A DNA stretch of 14,092 bases from CAG-791 sp003447895 (GCA_946620035.1 CAMOMX010000053.1:1-14092), one strand, 5' to 3'; positions 1-8,519 are shown, counted from the stretch's first letter. Translations and numbers: made by a program. The notes: generated by a model not told the origin, from the letters alone.

Positions 1-575
1 GTCGGATCGTCGGTTGTCCCCGTATCCGAAGAATCCTCCGGCCCGGACTCTGACGGGTCCTCTGTCCCCGGGTCCGACGAATCCCCTGTTCCGGGGTCCG
101 ACGAATCCCCTGTCCCGGGATCCGACGAATCCCCTGTCCCGGGGTCCGGCGTGTCCTCTGCTCCGGATTTTGCCGAATCGGCCGGCCCGGATTTCGACGG
201 ATCTGCTGTCTCTGTTTCTCCGGAACCGGCATTTTCCCTGCTTTCCTCCGCACCCGGCTCTCCGGGCCCGGCATTTTCCTCCCTTTCCGCCGCTTCCGCA
301 GTCCCCGCCGCCTCCGAACGCGCGGGTATCCCTGCACCTTGGTTTCCTTCCATGGCGAGGGCGCTCTTTCCGATGACCAGGATCCAGACAAAGGCCGCCG
401 CTGCCGCGATCCCCAGCCGGATGCCGTATCCCGATCGGCAGGTTCCGATCAGCTTTTCAACAAGGCCCTCCCTGAAAAGCAGTATCACCGCCGTAACGGC
501 TGCCGCGAGCGATATCAGCATAAAAAGCGCCGCGATCAGCCTGTACATCTCCATCCACATGATCCAAGACTTCAT
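1..575 (-). CDS. Two-helix membrane protein with repetitive Pro/Ser/Asp/Gly tail (partial, runs off left edge)
   Basis: Reading from an ATG at 575, the frame stays open to the window edge (191 codons visible, 3' end missing). AGGAG lies about 5 nt upstream of the ATG, which supports this start. Residues about 11-34 form a long hydrophobic helix, and about 54-69 a second one. After the second helix (SALAMEGN, about residue 75) the sequence becomes a low-complexity acidic/Pro/Gly/Ser tail, ending in repeats of DPGTGDSS. It lies 65 bp after the kinase gene on the same strand and probably shares its transcript. I do not recognise the family. The tail looks like a flexible linker to a domain outside the window. 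Function is unknown; by context it may be a partner or substrate of the kinase (inference). Confidence 0.75.
   Translation of the reverse strand, partial: MKSWIMWMEMYRLIAALFMLISLAAAVTAVILLFREGLVEKLIGTCRSGYGIRLGIAAAAAFVWILVIGKSALAMEGNQGAGIPARSEAAGTAEAAEREENAGPGEPGAEESRENAGSGETETADPSKSGPADSAKSGAEDTPDPGTGDSSDPGTGDSSDPGTGDSSDPGTEDPSESGPEDSSDTGTTDDP
73..144. repeat. 24-bp coding tandem repeat (3 near-perfect units)
   Basis: Three consecutive 24-bp units (73-96, 97-120, 121-144) differ at only one or two positions, with more degenerate copies on both sides. On the minus strand each unit encodes the octapeptide DPGTGDSS in the tail of the partial membrane protein. The period is a multiple of three, so gain or loss of units would keep the frame. 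Confidence 0.9.
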
Positions 576-640
576 GCATACTCCTACTCCGCCTCTCCGT
601 TTTGCGTTTACAAGTGTCTGATTCTGTCTTCGGACATCAT

Positions 641-2272
641 TCAGGGTTCGCAGAGCGATCCCTGCCCTGTGCTGTTTTTTGACGCGCCAAGTGCTGCCGC
701 CAGTTCCTCTCTGAGCCTCGCGCACACCTTGACTCTGCCACTCCCGTCGTCAACCATCTCCAGCATTCGGCGGGCATATTGCGTCACCTCCTTCATTTCC
801 GCCTCCTCCGTTCCCGTCCCTGTATACAGGTCCGGGCAGACGGCCACCTCCCCGGCCGCCGCCGCGCAGACTGCCGCCGCAAAGTTCCCGTCTCCGTCCC
901 GAAGCGCAGCTTTCACCGATTCCTTCTCGAGGAAAAGCCACGAAGACGCGCGGCTCCCCGTCCGGCGGTCACTCAGGACCTCACACATCGCCTTCGCCAT
1001 CTTCCGGTCCTGCCCGGACGCGCCGAACGCCGCTGCCGCATTGGCCCACAGCTGCCTCGTCATTTCTCTTTGGTCCCTGCCATAGACGAAGAACAGTTCC
1101 CCGACCTTTCTCTGCATCTTTGCGTAGGCCCCCGGCTTCAGGTTCCGCAGCTTCTCCAGCTCGGGGCTCGCATAGAAGAGGCTGCCCAGAGCCTCCGTTT
1201 CCTCCGCCGTGATCACGCCGTCCGCGGCCGCCTCTCCGGCAAAAGACAGATAGGCCTCCGTCGCGAGCGGCATCACCTGCACGGCTTCCTGATAGCAGTC
1301 CGCCTTGTCCCAAAGGCCGTTCATCCTGCCGGCCGCTTCAATCTGCCCATAGTACTGCGCGGACCTGACGCCGGATGACGCTGCCGCGAAGATCCCCGAT
1401 CCCAGAAAGCAGCCAAAAGACAGCCAGCCTGCCAATACAAACCGTTTCCACGCGGCTTCCCGGTCTCTGCCCCTTAGTCCGCGCGCGCGTCGCCCCTTCC
1501 GGCTCTGCACTCTCTTCAGTGCCCTTTTCAGTTCTTCCAGGGAGCTGTATCGCATTGACGGGGATACGCTGCAGCAGCGGAGCAGTATTTTCTCCATCAC
1601 AGAGCCCTCCTCACCGAGCAGGATCTCGCCGATCGGACAGAGGCCGGTCTCCAGAGGCGGCTTTCCGGTGATCATGCTGTGCAGGACCGCGCCGATACCG
1701 TAGACATCTGTGCGTACATCGGACTGCTCCCATCCTCCATACTGCTCCGGCGCGGCATATCCCTCTGTGCCCAGCCTGTGCGTGTCCTGCGAGGCTCCCT
1801 CGCGGAAGGCCCTCACAGCGCCGTAGTCCACAACCGCGTATGTCCCGTCCTTTTTCACAATAATGTTGGAAGGCTTGAAATCTCTGTAAATGCGGGGCGG
1901 ATCCATGCTGTGAAGACCCTGCAGGATTTCGCAGAACTGTATGCCGGCTCCCGCCGCCTCTTCACTTGTGAAGAGCCGCCCGCTGCTCAATGCCTCCAGA
2001 AGAGAAGTCCCCTCCACAAGCTCCATAACAAAGCCGTCCTGTGTATCCAGTTCCGCGTAAAGCGCCGGAATTCCGCTGTGGCGGACTTTGAAGAGTACCT
2101 CCGCCTCTTCCTGCACGATCCTCTCTTTCCCCTCCCGGGCTGTCTTCATGGCATAGATATTCCCGGTAGTCTTTTCTCTTACGCGGTATACAACGGCGCT
2201 CCCGCCGCGCCCGATTTCGTCAAGTACCTCAAACTCTTCGCGGGAAACCCTCTTGACCTGTGTATTTTCCAT
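641..2272 (-). CDS. Membrane-anchored serine/threonine protein kinase
   Basis: This 543-residue protein has an N-terminal Hanks-type kinase domain (about 14-255). Visible motifs are the glycine-rich loop IGRGGSAVVY (20-29), the ATP-binding lysine K43 in YAMK, a catalytic loop YRDFKPSN (D131, with Tyr in place of the usual His of HRD), DYG in place of DFG (D149), and APE (174-176). A basic juxtamembrane stretch (258-277) leads to one transmembrane helix (about 278-298). The remaining 245 residues should be outside the cell; they are Ala/Glu-rich and probably helical. No PASTA repeats are visible, so this is not a PrkC-type kinase. The ATG at 2272 is preceded by GGGAG at a long spacing of about 12 nt, so translation may be weak. 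It is followed after 65 bp by a second membrane protein gene. The kinase assignment is firm; the signal sensed is unknown. Confidence 0.93.
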   Translation of the reverse strand: MENTQVKRVSREEFEVLDEIGRGGSAVVYRVREKTTGNIYAMKTAREGKERIVQEEAEVLFKVRHSGIPALYAELDTQDGFVMELVEGTSLLEALSSGRLFTSEEAAGAGIQFCEILQGLHSMDPPRIYRDFKPSNIIVKKDGTYAVVDYGAVRAFREGASQDTHRLGTEGYAAPEQYGGWEQSDVRTDVYGIGAVLHSMITGKPPLETGLCPIGEILLGEEGSVMEKILLRCCSVSPSMRYSSLEELKRALKRVQSRKGRRARGLRGRDREAAWKRFVLAGWLSFGCFLGSGIFAAASSGVRSAQYYGQIEAAGRMNGLWDKADCYQEAVQVMPLATEAYLSFAGEAAADGVITAEETEALGSLFYASPELEKLRNLKPGAYAKMQRKVGELFFVYGRDQREMTRQLWANAAAAFGASGQDRKMAKAMCEVLSDRRTGSRASSWLFLEKESVKAALRDGDGNFAAAVCAAAAGEVAVCPDLYTGTGTEEAEMKEVTQYARRMLEMVDDGSGRVKVCARLREELAAALGASKNSTGQGSLCEP

Positions 2273-2319
2273 TTGCCGGCATCACTCCCGTATATGGCAA
2301 TGATCGATTGATTTTTCTG

Positions 2320-2350
2320 AAATGTTCCGCGAACTGCGGGAGAAACATTT
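2320..2350. promoter_or_regulatory. Interrupted inverted repeat upstream of the kinase gene
   Basis: AAATGTT (2320-2326) pairs with AACATTT (2344-2350), and inside it CCGC (2327-2330) pairs with GCGG (2336-2339), leaving a 5-nt loop and a 4-nt bulge. It lies about 50-80 bp upstream of the kinase start. It could be an operator or a structured leader. I could not place a convincing -35/-10 pair here. Confidence 0.35.
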
Positions 2351-2429
2351 GAAATGCGGTGTGCCGGCCTCGGGATCCCTTTGCCGGCTGGATATGCTCA
2401 TTATTGTCTTTCAGGACATGAAAAGTCAA

Positions 2430-2474
2430 GGTGGTTATTCCACCACGAAATAACGCGCCGCATAATGCGGCGCG
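2430..2474 (-). terminator. Terminator hairpin after the esterase gene
   Basis: CGCGCCGCA (2454-2462) and TGCGGCGCG (2466-2474) form a perfect 9-bp GC-rich stem with a TAA loop, 7 bp beyond the stop codon of the hydrolase gene. On the minus strand it is followed by TTATTT. A second small hairpin (GGTGG/CCACC, 2430-2444) follows directly. The T-tract is short, so termination may be partial. It marks the likely end of the helD transcript before the kinase gene. Confidence 0.7.
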
Positions 2475-2481
2475 CCGTAGC

Positions 2482-3711
2482 TCACCGCAGAAGGCTCATC
2501 CCCACGTTGAAAGTCCTGCCCTCCACGCACTCACTGAGCCAATAGGCCATCGTCACGTCGTCCTGCGTGCGGAGCAGAAACTCCGGCTGCCGCACTACGG
2601 TGTGGATCGATCCCCCCTTATACATGGAGAGCGGCCGATGCCAGTCGTGAATGTAAAAAGAGAAGTCCGGATCATAGCTTCGCAGTTCCCGGATCATCTT
2701 CTGCATCTGCGCATAGTAAATCTCCTGGACCTGCGTATCCGTGTCATAGACTTTGTTGGTCACGTCATTATAGAAGGCGCTCAGAAGGTAATCCGTCGTC
2801 GAGCCGGAGTAGAGATACCGGAAGCGCTTTCCCTGCCTCCTGCAGACGCCCTTGTACCACTCCTGCGCGAGATTCGTTCCGTTCATGCCGGCCCACAGCT
2901 CTCTTCTCGTCTGCCAGACCTCCTTGAGCGTTCTCTTCCAGCCCTTATAGACAAGCTGCGCGCTGTCCGAAAAGAGTGTCACATCATGACACGCCGGATA
3001 GAACTCCCCGACGATCTGCTCCGCGAGCGCGGGGACCGCGAACGCGCCGGCGCTCTCTCCGGCGATGAGGAGCTTTTCGGCCGTGGGAAAGAGTTTCTTG
3101 CCCGCCCGCATTGCTGCCATGAAATTCTGATAGCCGTGGAAATGGAGAACAGCCTCTCTCCTCTCGTCCTGTCCGGCGGCCTGCATATTTTGGCCTTTAT
3201 CCTCGGATTTGCCGGCTCCGCTCTCCCCGAAGATCTCTTCGTCCCCTCCGTCGTCCGCTATGCGGTAAGTCATCCTGCTGTCTCCCACATGCATATCGCC
3301 GGTCGCATAAGTGATGATCACAAAGTTCCAGTCATCGAAGGGATTGTCGTATCCGTTTACCGTGATCCCGACATTGATGTTCATCACCTGCGTAAAGAGC
3401 CTCAAATTGTTCCAGTAATAATTGGGAAGCCATGCGGCCACCCGCCCTCCGTTGACAGGCCTTGCCGCCATGTATTCGTTGATGGCAATTCCGCCGCCCG
3501 AGAAGAAAATGCACAGCTTGTCGGTCGTTCCTTTTTTGACATAAATGTGATAATCGGAGCCGTCCGCGCACATCCCCTCGGGGACAGGCAGGCTGTACCA
3601 GACCTTTTCCAATGGCTCCCCGACCAGGATCGGCGCTTCCTGCCCCAGGTCATAGATTCCTTTGGAAATAGATTCCTCCACAAAATTTCCGATTCGGACC
3701 ATCCAGTTCAT
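2482..3711 (-). CDS. Pectinacetylesterase-family serine hydrolase
   Basis: This 409-residue alpha/beta-hydrolase-like protein resembles the pectinacetylesterase/Notum family. Visible features are an oxyanion-hole segment IFFSGGG (68-74), the family-typical YATGDMHVGDS (135-145), the nucleophile elbow GESAG with S220, a probable catalytic Asp D307 (STTDYLLSAFY) and His H370 (GGSIHTVVR). The family removes acetyl or acyl esters from carbohydrate or protein substrates; the substrate here cannot be read from sequence. There is no N-terminal signal peptide, so it is probably cytoplasmic. Residues about 153-187 are an acidic, Gly-rich low-complexity insert. I chose the ATG at 3711 because GGAGG lies 10 nt upstream; a TTG at 3744 extends the frame by 11 codons but lacks a ribosome binding site. 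It lies 109 bp after the membrane protein gene and is the likely last gene of the run. Confidence 0.85.
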   Translation of the reverse strand: MNWMVRIGNFVEESISKGIYDLGQEAPILVGEPLEKVWYSLPVPEGMCADGSDYHIYVKKGTTDKLCIFFSGGGIAINEYMAARPVNGGRVAAWLPNYYWNNLRLFTQVMNINVGITVNGYDNPFDDWNFVIITYATGDMHVGDSRMTYRIADDGGDEEIFGESGAGKSEDKGQNMQAAGQDERREAVLHFHGYQNFMAAMRAGKKLFPTAEKLLIAGESAGAFAVPALAEQIVGEFYPACHDVTLFSDSAQLVYKGWKRTLKEVWQTRRELWAGMNGTNLAQEWYKGVCRRQGKRFRYLYSGSTTDYLLSAFYNDVTNKVYDTDTQVQEIYYAQMQKMIRELRSYDPDFSFYIHDWHRPLSMYKGGSIHTVVRQPEFLLRTQDDVTMAYWLSECVEGRTFNVGMSLLR

Positions 3712-3804
3712 CGTTTCCGCGCCTCCGCCTGTTGTCTTGTGCAAATTACATGTGGTCTGTCAGGTACTTGCCGTAAACTCACAAATTTTTCAGTGCCTAA
3801 ACAA

Positions 3805-3818
3805 GCCGGCTCCCCGGC
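3805..3818 (-). terminator. Possible weak hairpin between membrane protein and esterase genes
   Basis: GCCGG (3805-3809 on the plus strand) pairs with CCGGC (3814-3818), with a 4-nt loop, just after the stop codon of the zinc-ribbon membrane protein. On the minus strand TTGTTTAGG follows. The stem is only 5 bp and the T-tract is broken, so it may only attenuate transcription or slow 3'-end decay. Confidence 0.3.
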
Positions 3819-3820
3819 CA

Positions 3821-4480
3821 TTATATGTTGAACAGCTTCTCCGCCGCGCTCTGAAGATCCCGGAAGCGGAAGATCACCGCCGCGCAGCACAGGATCAGGA
3901 GTATTGTCATGCTAAGGACCGCCGGCAGGATCACCGGATTTCTGTGCAGGAGGATCGGAATGATCTGCAGCACAGACAAAAGCATCGTCACCACAAGGTA
4001 GATGATGTATTCTTCCAGGCGCAGCTTGGCCGCAAGCCCGACGATAACTGTCACAAAGATCAAAAGGACATAGCCGATCGGAAGCACAAAGGCAACGGAC
4101 CACCCGCGCCAGCCTGTCATTCCATCGATCAGAAGGCACGTGGCCATGATCAGATAAGTCTCATAGGTAAACGTTTTTATAAAATTGTTGCGGTAATAGA
4201 TGCCGACCATAAGGTCCGCCCAGGCAATGGCCGCGATCAGAAGGACAAAAGGCACCCAGGTCAGTTTGAAATTATACAGGATCTCCAGCGCCAGCATAAT
4301 AATGAGAAAGGAGAGAAAGGCGAATGTCGCCACCTTGACTGCTGACATGTGGGAAAAACGGCGCTTTTCGAGCACCGGGAAACCGCCCGGCTCGGGCTCT
4401 CCCGTGAGCCTTCCTCCGCAAAGAGGGCAGCCTGTCTTCTCTCCCCGGATATTCACCCTGCATTTCGGACAGTGCTGCAC
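3821..4480 (-). CDS. Zinc-ribbon, multi-pass membrane protein (DUF6320-like)
   Basis: This 219-residue protein starts with a zinc ribbon of two Cys pairs (CPKC at 4-7, CPLC at 18-21). About six hydrophobic helices follow, from about residue 48 to 205. Its pattern matches the small zinc-ribbon membrane proteins annotated DUF6320 that commonly sit next to an acyltransferase in Clostridia (recalled, not searched). The start is a GTG at 4480, with AAGGAGG about 7 nt upstream lying inside the last codons of the acyltransferase gene; only 2 bp separate the TAG stop from this GTG. Such spacing implies translational coupling and a shared role, perhaps anchoring or acyl-donor handling at the membrane (inference). 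Biochemical function is unknown. Confidence 0.85.
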   Translation of the reverse strand: MQHCPKCRVNIRGEKTGCPLCGGRLTGEPEPGGFPVLEKRRFSHMSAVKVATFAFLSFLIIMLALEILYNFKLTWVPFVLLIAAIAWADLMVGIYYRNNFIKTFTYETYLIMATCLLIDGMTGWRGWSVAFVLPIGYVLLIFVTVIVGLAAKLRLEEYIIYLVVTMLLSVLQIIPILLHRNPVILPAVLSMTILLILCCAAVIFRFRDLQSAAEKLFNI

Positions 4481-4482
4481 GC

Positions 4483-5757
4483 CTATCCCTCCTTTCTGAT
4501 CACGTCGAAGTCATTGCTCTCCAGTTCCACCTCGATCCCCATGTCCACGATATCGCGAAAGAATCCACGGATGATCGGGTGCTCAATAAAGGCCGAAGCC
4601 ACGCCAAAAACCAGTTTGTCCTTATAGGAGCATATGCAGTACTGGATTTCCGGCGCCGCCATAAAGCAGCTGAACTTTTCGATGTAGGGCTCCATTGCCT
4701 CCGGGACCACGATCTTTCCGACATTGGAGACCGTGCCCGTGATTCCCTGCTGCATCCTCGCGTTTGCCATAGAGATCACAAGGTTCTTGATGGGGAGCGG
4801 CACTACTTTGACCGCGAGATTGTGCTCGAGGGCCGCATAGGAATTCATTGTCAGCTCCACCTGGTCCTGTTTGAGCTGCCGGTCAAAAGATTCTTTGACC
4901 ACAGGAATGATACTCTCCAGCGTCCCGTCATAGAGGGCAGGATCGAACGCCACATTGATCACGCCAAAGAAATTGCGCGCCGTCTCCGACGGAAAATAGT
5001 TCCGGAGATTGACCGGCACGCTGAATACGATCGGAAGCCGCTTGTCCCTCACGGACATCTCCCGCAGGACCGCCCGAATGGCGATGGCCGTGCTGAGAAC
5101 GGCGATCGTCGTCTTTCTCTCTCTCGCCGCCTCCAGGAACTTCTTCACGGACACCGTGCCTTCCACAAGATGATTCTCCAGGTTCTCGTCCCGCTCTCCC
5201 CTCAGATGATAGGCGTGCTTCACCGCATGCTTGGCTTCCTCCGGCTTCTCGTTCTCTTTCTTATAATACTTTCCGAACGCGTCGTCCTGCCGGTCCCCGC
5301 CGGAGGCTCTGCTTCCCGCCTCATCCGGAATCTCCACGCCATACTTCATGCGCAGATATTCCGCGAGGATTGCCTTCAGAAACTCAAACGCGCCGGTCCC
5401 GTCCGTAAGGACATGGAACATTTCGAGGTTGATCCTCTTTCCGAAATAGTTGACTCTGTACAGAAGGTTTCTTCGCCCCTCCCAATAAATGGTGCTGAGG
5501 GCGGGCTGATCCTCCTTCGTCACTTCCGCCTCGAGACCACTCTGGTCCAGATAATACCAGAACAGTCCCTTTTTCAAAATACTGCTAAAGTGCGGGAAAT
5601 CCCTCGCCGCAGAGGTCACCGCGCTCTGCAGGACATCCGGGTCCACCTCTTCATTCAATACGCAGGTGATCCGAAAGACTCTGGTGTCAGAGCCTCCTGT
5701 CGTGGAAGGCACTATTTTGGCAGCGTTATCAAGTTGGTACCATTTCGTCTGTGCCAT
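4483..5757 (-). CDS. Condensation/alcohol-acetyltransferase-like acyltransferase
   Basis: This 424-residue protein has the fold signature of the CoA-dependent acyltransferase/condensation superfamily: a catalytic HxxxDG-type motif FHVLTDG (H115, D119, G120) about one quarter into the protein, and a C-terminal segment GTVSNVGKIVVP typical of alcohol acetyltransferase-like relatives. Such enzymes move an acyl group from a thioester to a hydroxyl or amine; no carrier-protein or adenylation domain is nearby, so a non-ribosomal peptide pathway is unlikely. I start at the ATG at 5757 because AAGGAGGAG lies directly upstream; a GTG at 5778 would put that ribosome site inside the gene. It is 26 bp after the NUDIX gene and 2 bp before the zinc-ribbon membrane protein. 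The acyl donor and acceptor are unknown. Confidence 0.85.
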   Translation of the reverse strand: MAQTKWYQLDNAAKIVPSTTGGSDTRVFRITCVLNEEVDPDVLQSAVTSAARDFPHFSSILKKGLFWYYLDQSGLEAEVTKEDQPALSTIYWEGRRNLLYRVNYFGKRINLEMFHVLTDGTGAFEFLKAILAEYLRMKYGVEIPDEAGSRASGGDRQDDAFGKYYKKENEKPEEAKHAVKHAYHLRGERDENLENHLVEGTVSVKKFLEAARERKTTIAVLSTAIAIRAVLREMSVRDKRLPIVFSVPVNLRNYFPSETARNFFGVINVAFDPALYDGTLESIIPVVKESFDRQLKQDQVELTMNSYAALEHNLAVKVVPLPIKNLVISMANARMQQGITGTVSNVGKIVVPEAMEPYIEKFSCFMAAPEIQYCICSYKDKLVFGVASAFIEHPIIRGFFRDIVDMGIEVELESNDFDVIRKEG

Positions 5758-5783
5758 AAACTCCTCCTTCCGGAGCACAGCGC

Positions 5784-6392
5784 TTACTCCCCAAGGAACT
5801 TAAACGGCTCTTCGTCCACCAGAAAATGCATGAGGTGATAGGCGCACATGATGGCAACTTTCTCCTCTTTGAGGATCCTTCTGATCTCATCCCGGTCAGC
5901 GAGGACGATCTCCAGGACTTCGCTCTCCTCGAGATACTTGTCGCTGATCTCCCCCTCCGCGTAGCCGTAGACCGTGGCACAGGATTCGTCCGTAAGTCCG
6001 ACCGTCGTAAAGCGGGGCTCTTCAAACATGGGATCCACGTCGAGGGGCCTGAAATTCAGCCCTGTCTCCTCGTGCATCTCGCGGACGGCCGCCCCGCGGT
6101 AGTCTTCACCCCTCTCCACAAGTCCCGCCGGGAACTCATAGACAAAATCACCGATCGTATAGCGGTACTGCCGGACAAGCACGACTTTGTCGCGGTCGGG
6201 CCCGTACACGCAGTAAATGATCACGCCGTCCGGGTGATTTTCCCCGGTGCGGATCTTGAGCTCGTCCTCCGTCTTCGCGCGCGATGCGACATAGTAGTGG
6301 GACGCCCTTCCGTTCTTGTGCGTCACATCGAGATCATAGAGATTGACAAATTTATTCTGTGTCTTTTGGGTAACTTTATCGATGGAAACCAT
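5784..6392 (-). CDS. NUDIX hydrolase (ADP-ribose pyrophosphatase-like)
   Basis: This 202-residue protein carries a complete Nudix box at residues 90-112: G90, E96, then the R-E-M-H-E-E-T-G-L core, which matches GX5EX7REUXEEXGU. The preceding YEFPAGL is typical of ADP-ribose/nucleotide-sugar pyrophosphatases (NudF-like), which cleave a nucleoside diphosphate linked to a second moiety with Mg2+. The N-terminal strand region (about 17-75) fits the dimerising beta-sheet of that subgroup. The start ATG at 6392 has AAGGAG 8 nt upstream, and this ribosome site overlaps the TAA stop of helD, so the genes are closely coupled. The exact substrate cannot be told from the motif alone. Confidence 0.92.
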   Translation of the reverse strand: MVSIDKVTQKTQNKFVNLYDLDVTHKNGRASHYYVASRAKTEDELKIRTGENHPDGVIIYCVYGPDRDKVVLVRQYRYTIGDFVYEFPAGLVERGEDYRGAAVREMHEETGLNFRPLDVDPMFEEPRFTTVGLTDESCATVYGYAEGEISDKYLEESEVLEIVLADRDEIRRILKEEKVAIMCAYHLMHFLVDEEPFKFLGE

Positions 6393-6405
6393 TTGTAATT
6401 CTCCT

Positions 6406-8481
6406 TTATCTGTGTATAAGCTCCGTCAGCTCACCGTCTGCCAATATGTTCAGCCTCCTCGTCGCTCTCGAGACCGCCGTATAGAGCCTGTGCCGTGCCA
6501 GAAGATCGTCCGGGTACATATCCGGCCCGGCATCCGGAAGGATCACGCCGTCGAATTCCAGACCCTTGACCAGGTCGAGCGTGATCACAAAGACGCCCTT
6601 TGTCGGAAGCGCCTGGTTGTTATGAATGACCGGCGGGGCTTCGTCTCCGAGAATCTCAAGGATCTTCTCCCGGCTCTTTCGGCTTCCGCAGATGACCGCT
6701 GTGAGCCCTTCCTCCGCCTGCGCCGCCCGGATCAGCATCTTCAGCCGCCTTTCGTATTCCTCTCCCGACCGGCAGGCCATTTTGACCGGCGCGGTCCCGG
6801 GCCTTTGCACGGACGCCGTGAAGATCCGCCTCTCCCGAGGCAGAAGCCCCGTAAAGATCTCCGTGATCTCCGGCGAGGACCGGTAGCTTGTCATGAGCGG
6901 GAGCTCGAGGATCGGCTTTCCGTCCTCTTCGAACAGTTCCCGGATCTTCTTAAAGGAGACCGTCCCCGGCCGGATCGCCTGGAACTCATCGCCCAGCATC
7001 ATAAACTTCGCATTGCCAAAATATCGCTTCATCACCATGATCTGCGCCGCCGTATAGTCCTGCACCTCGTCGATCATGACATAGCGTACATTTCTGTCGC
7101 ACATCCCGGTCAGCAGTATTTTGACCCAGAGCCACTGCGCGGGCGTGAGTTTCTTCCGGTGAAGGATCCGGCATCCGATCTTCTCCGCGTCAATAAAGGC
7201 AAAGTGCTCGATCGCGCTGAAAGCGCCGCCATACTGATTGCGGACCCTGTTTTGTTCACTTCGGGATTCCGGGCGGTCTGTTCCTTCGTCGGTGCGGTCA
7301 GCTTCCTCCCGGTCGTGGTCCTCGTCTTTTTCCATCCGGCGGATTATGGCCCGCGCCATATCCGTCAGCCTGTCCGCCAGAATATTCAGGAGCCTGGGGC
7401 CTGCCTCAATATGCGCCAGCTCCCGGTACGCTCTCATAATGTCTCCCGTGCTCAGGATCCTTCTTCCCTTCTGCATCACCGGCCGGAAGTCGCTCTCCTC
7501 AAGGCGGATCGACGCCAGGGCGGACTCTGTTTTGCGAAGGTCTGCCTCTGTGGCGGATTCAAACGGTCCTTTGTCAGGCGCGCCCGCAATGTGCAGGAAA
7601 TCCCTCCAGGTGATGGTCCTCGGATTCTCTTCCCCAAGGTCCGGCAGCACCTGATCGATATACTGGCGAAAAACCGGATTGATGGTCAGCAGGTAGACCT
7701 GCTCGGGGCGCAGATTCTCGCGTTTTTTGTAGAAAAGATAAGCAATCCTCTGCAAAAGGACAGAGGTCTTGCCGCTTCCCGCAATTCCGTTCACCAAGAG
7801 CACCGGCACATCGTCGCTTCGGATCACGGCGTTCTGCTCCTTCTGGATCGTGGCGGTGATCGCCTTCATCTTGTCCGTCCGGCGGCTTGCAAGGGACTGA
7901 AGAAGCATCGGATCCTCGATTGCCACCTGCGTGTCAAAAAAGGAATAGAGCCGGTCCTCCTCCAGATGATACTGTCTTCGAAGCTGCAGCTCGACGTCGA
8001 TCCTGTTGCCGTTCACCGTGTAAAAGGTCTTCCCATTCTCCTGGTTGTAATACGTTTCCGCAATAGGAGACCTCCAGTCGATCACCAGGTGGTCCACTCC
8101 GTTCTGCGATATTCCCGCACTCCCAATATAGTAATCCTCAGGCTCGTCCTCAAACTCAAACTGAAGCGTCACCCTGGCAAAATATGGCGCTTTCAGAAGC
8201 CTTTTCACCCTTCCGAGTTTCTCCTGCGCGGCGTCCTGCTCTATATTGTACTGGTCGATCGCATGACTCATCGCCTCAAACTCGATATACGTCTCCATAG
8301 AATCCGTATCACTGTCAAAGTTCAGCGACAGGTTGCTTCTTACGTCCTTCTTCTCCTCGGCGGCCTTCCGGGAGATCATCTCGATCTTCTCCTCCAGCTC
8401 GCCTTTCAGATCACAGAGCCTGCCATAGACTTCTGTGAGATGAGCCTGTTCTTCTTGGAATATTTTGTCGTGTTCGTTCAC
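6406..8481 (-). CDS. helD: HelD-like superfamily 1 helicase (RNA polymerase recycling factor type)
   Basis: This 691-residue UvrD/Rep-like ATPase has the HelD architecture. It has a charged N-terminal coiled coil (about 1-95), a beta-rich segment (about 100-190, IDWRSPIAETYY), and Walker A GIAGSGKTS (232-240). Walker B is VMIDEVQD (468-475), followed by motif III-like LGDEFQAIRP (497-505), SYRSSPEIT (532-540), TLDLVKGLEFDGVIL and the arginine-finger motif YTAVSRATRRL. In Bacillus, HelD binds RNA polymerase and releases stalled or post-termination complexes. Residues about 384-416 are an acidic low-complexity insert in the middle domain. The start is a GTG at 8481 with AGAGGTGA just upstream. 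It is slightly shorter than B. subtilis HelD. First gene of a five-gene minus-strand run. Confidence 0.9.
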   Translation of the reverse strand: MNEHDKIFQEEQAHLTEVYGRLCDLKGELEEKIEMISRKAAEEKKDVRSNLSLNFDSDTDSMETYIEFEAMSHAIDQYNIEQDAAQEKLGRVKRLLKAPYFARVTLQFEFEDEPEDYYIGSAGISQNGVDHLVIDWRSPIAETYYNQENGKTFYTVNGNRIDVELQLRRQYHLEEDRLYSFFDTQVAIEDPMLLQSLASRRTDKMKAITATIQKEQNAVIRSDDVPVLLVNGIAGSGKTSVLLQRIAYLFYKKRENLRPEQVYLLTINPVFRQYIDQVLPDLGEENPRTITWRDFLHIAGAPDKGPFESATEADLRKTESALASIRLEESDFRPVMQKGRRILSTGDIMRAYRELAHIEAGPRLLNILADRLTDMARAIIRRMEKDEDHDREEADRTDEGTDRPESRSEQNRVRNQYGGAFSAIEHFAFIDAEKIGCRILHRKKLTPAQWLWVKILLTGMCDRNVRYVMIDEVQDYTAAQIMVMKRYFGNAKFMMLGDEFQAIRPGTVSFKKIRELFEEDGKPILELPLMTSYRSSPEITEIFTGLLPRERRIFTASVQRPGTAPVKMACRSGEEYERRLKMLIRAAQAEEGLTAVICGSRKSREKILEILGDEAPPVIHNNQALPTKGVFVITLDLVKGLEFDGVILPDAGPDMYPDDLLARHRLYTAVSRATRRLNILADGELTELIHR

Positions 8482-8519
8482 AAATCACCTCTGATTTTCT
8501 GTGTGGTTCCGGCACTCTT

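Noticed and set aside
3180..3260. GESGAGKS in the esterase as a nucleotide-binding P-loop
   Set aside because: It lies in an acidic low-complexity insert, not after a hydrophobic beta strand, and there is no Walker B; the real functional elbow is GESAG at S220.
2431..3831. Plus-strand open frame of 466 codons opposite the esterase gene
   Set aside because: Antisense to a gene with a recognisable catalytic triad and a terminator; no ribosome site and no family resemblance.
4579..5838. Plus-strand open frame of 419 codons opposite the acyltransferase
   Set aside because: Shadow frame produced by GC-biased codons; composition is Arg/His-rich with no motif.
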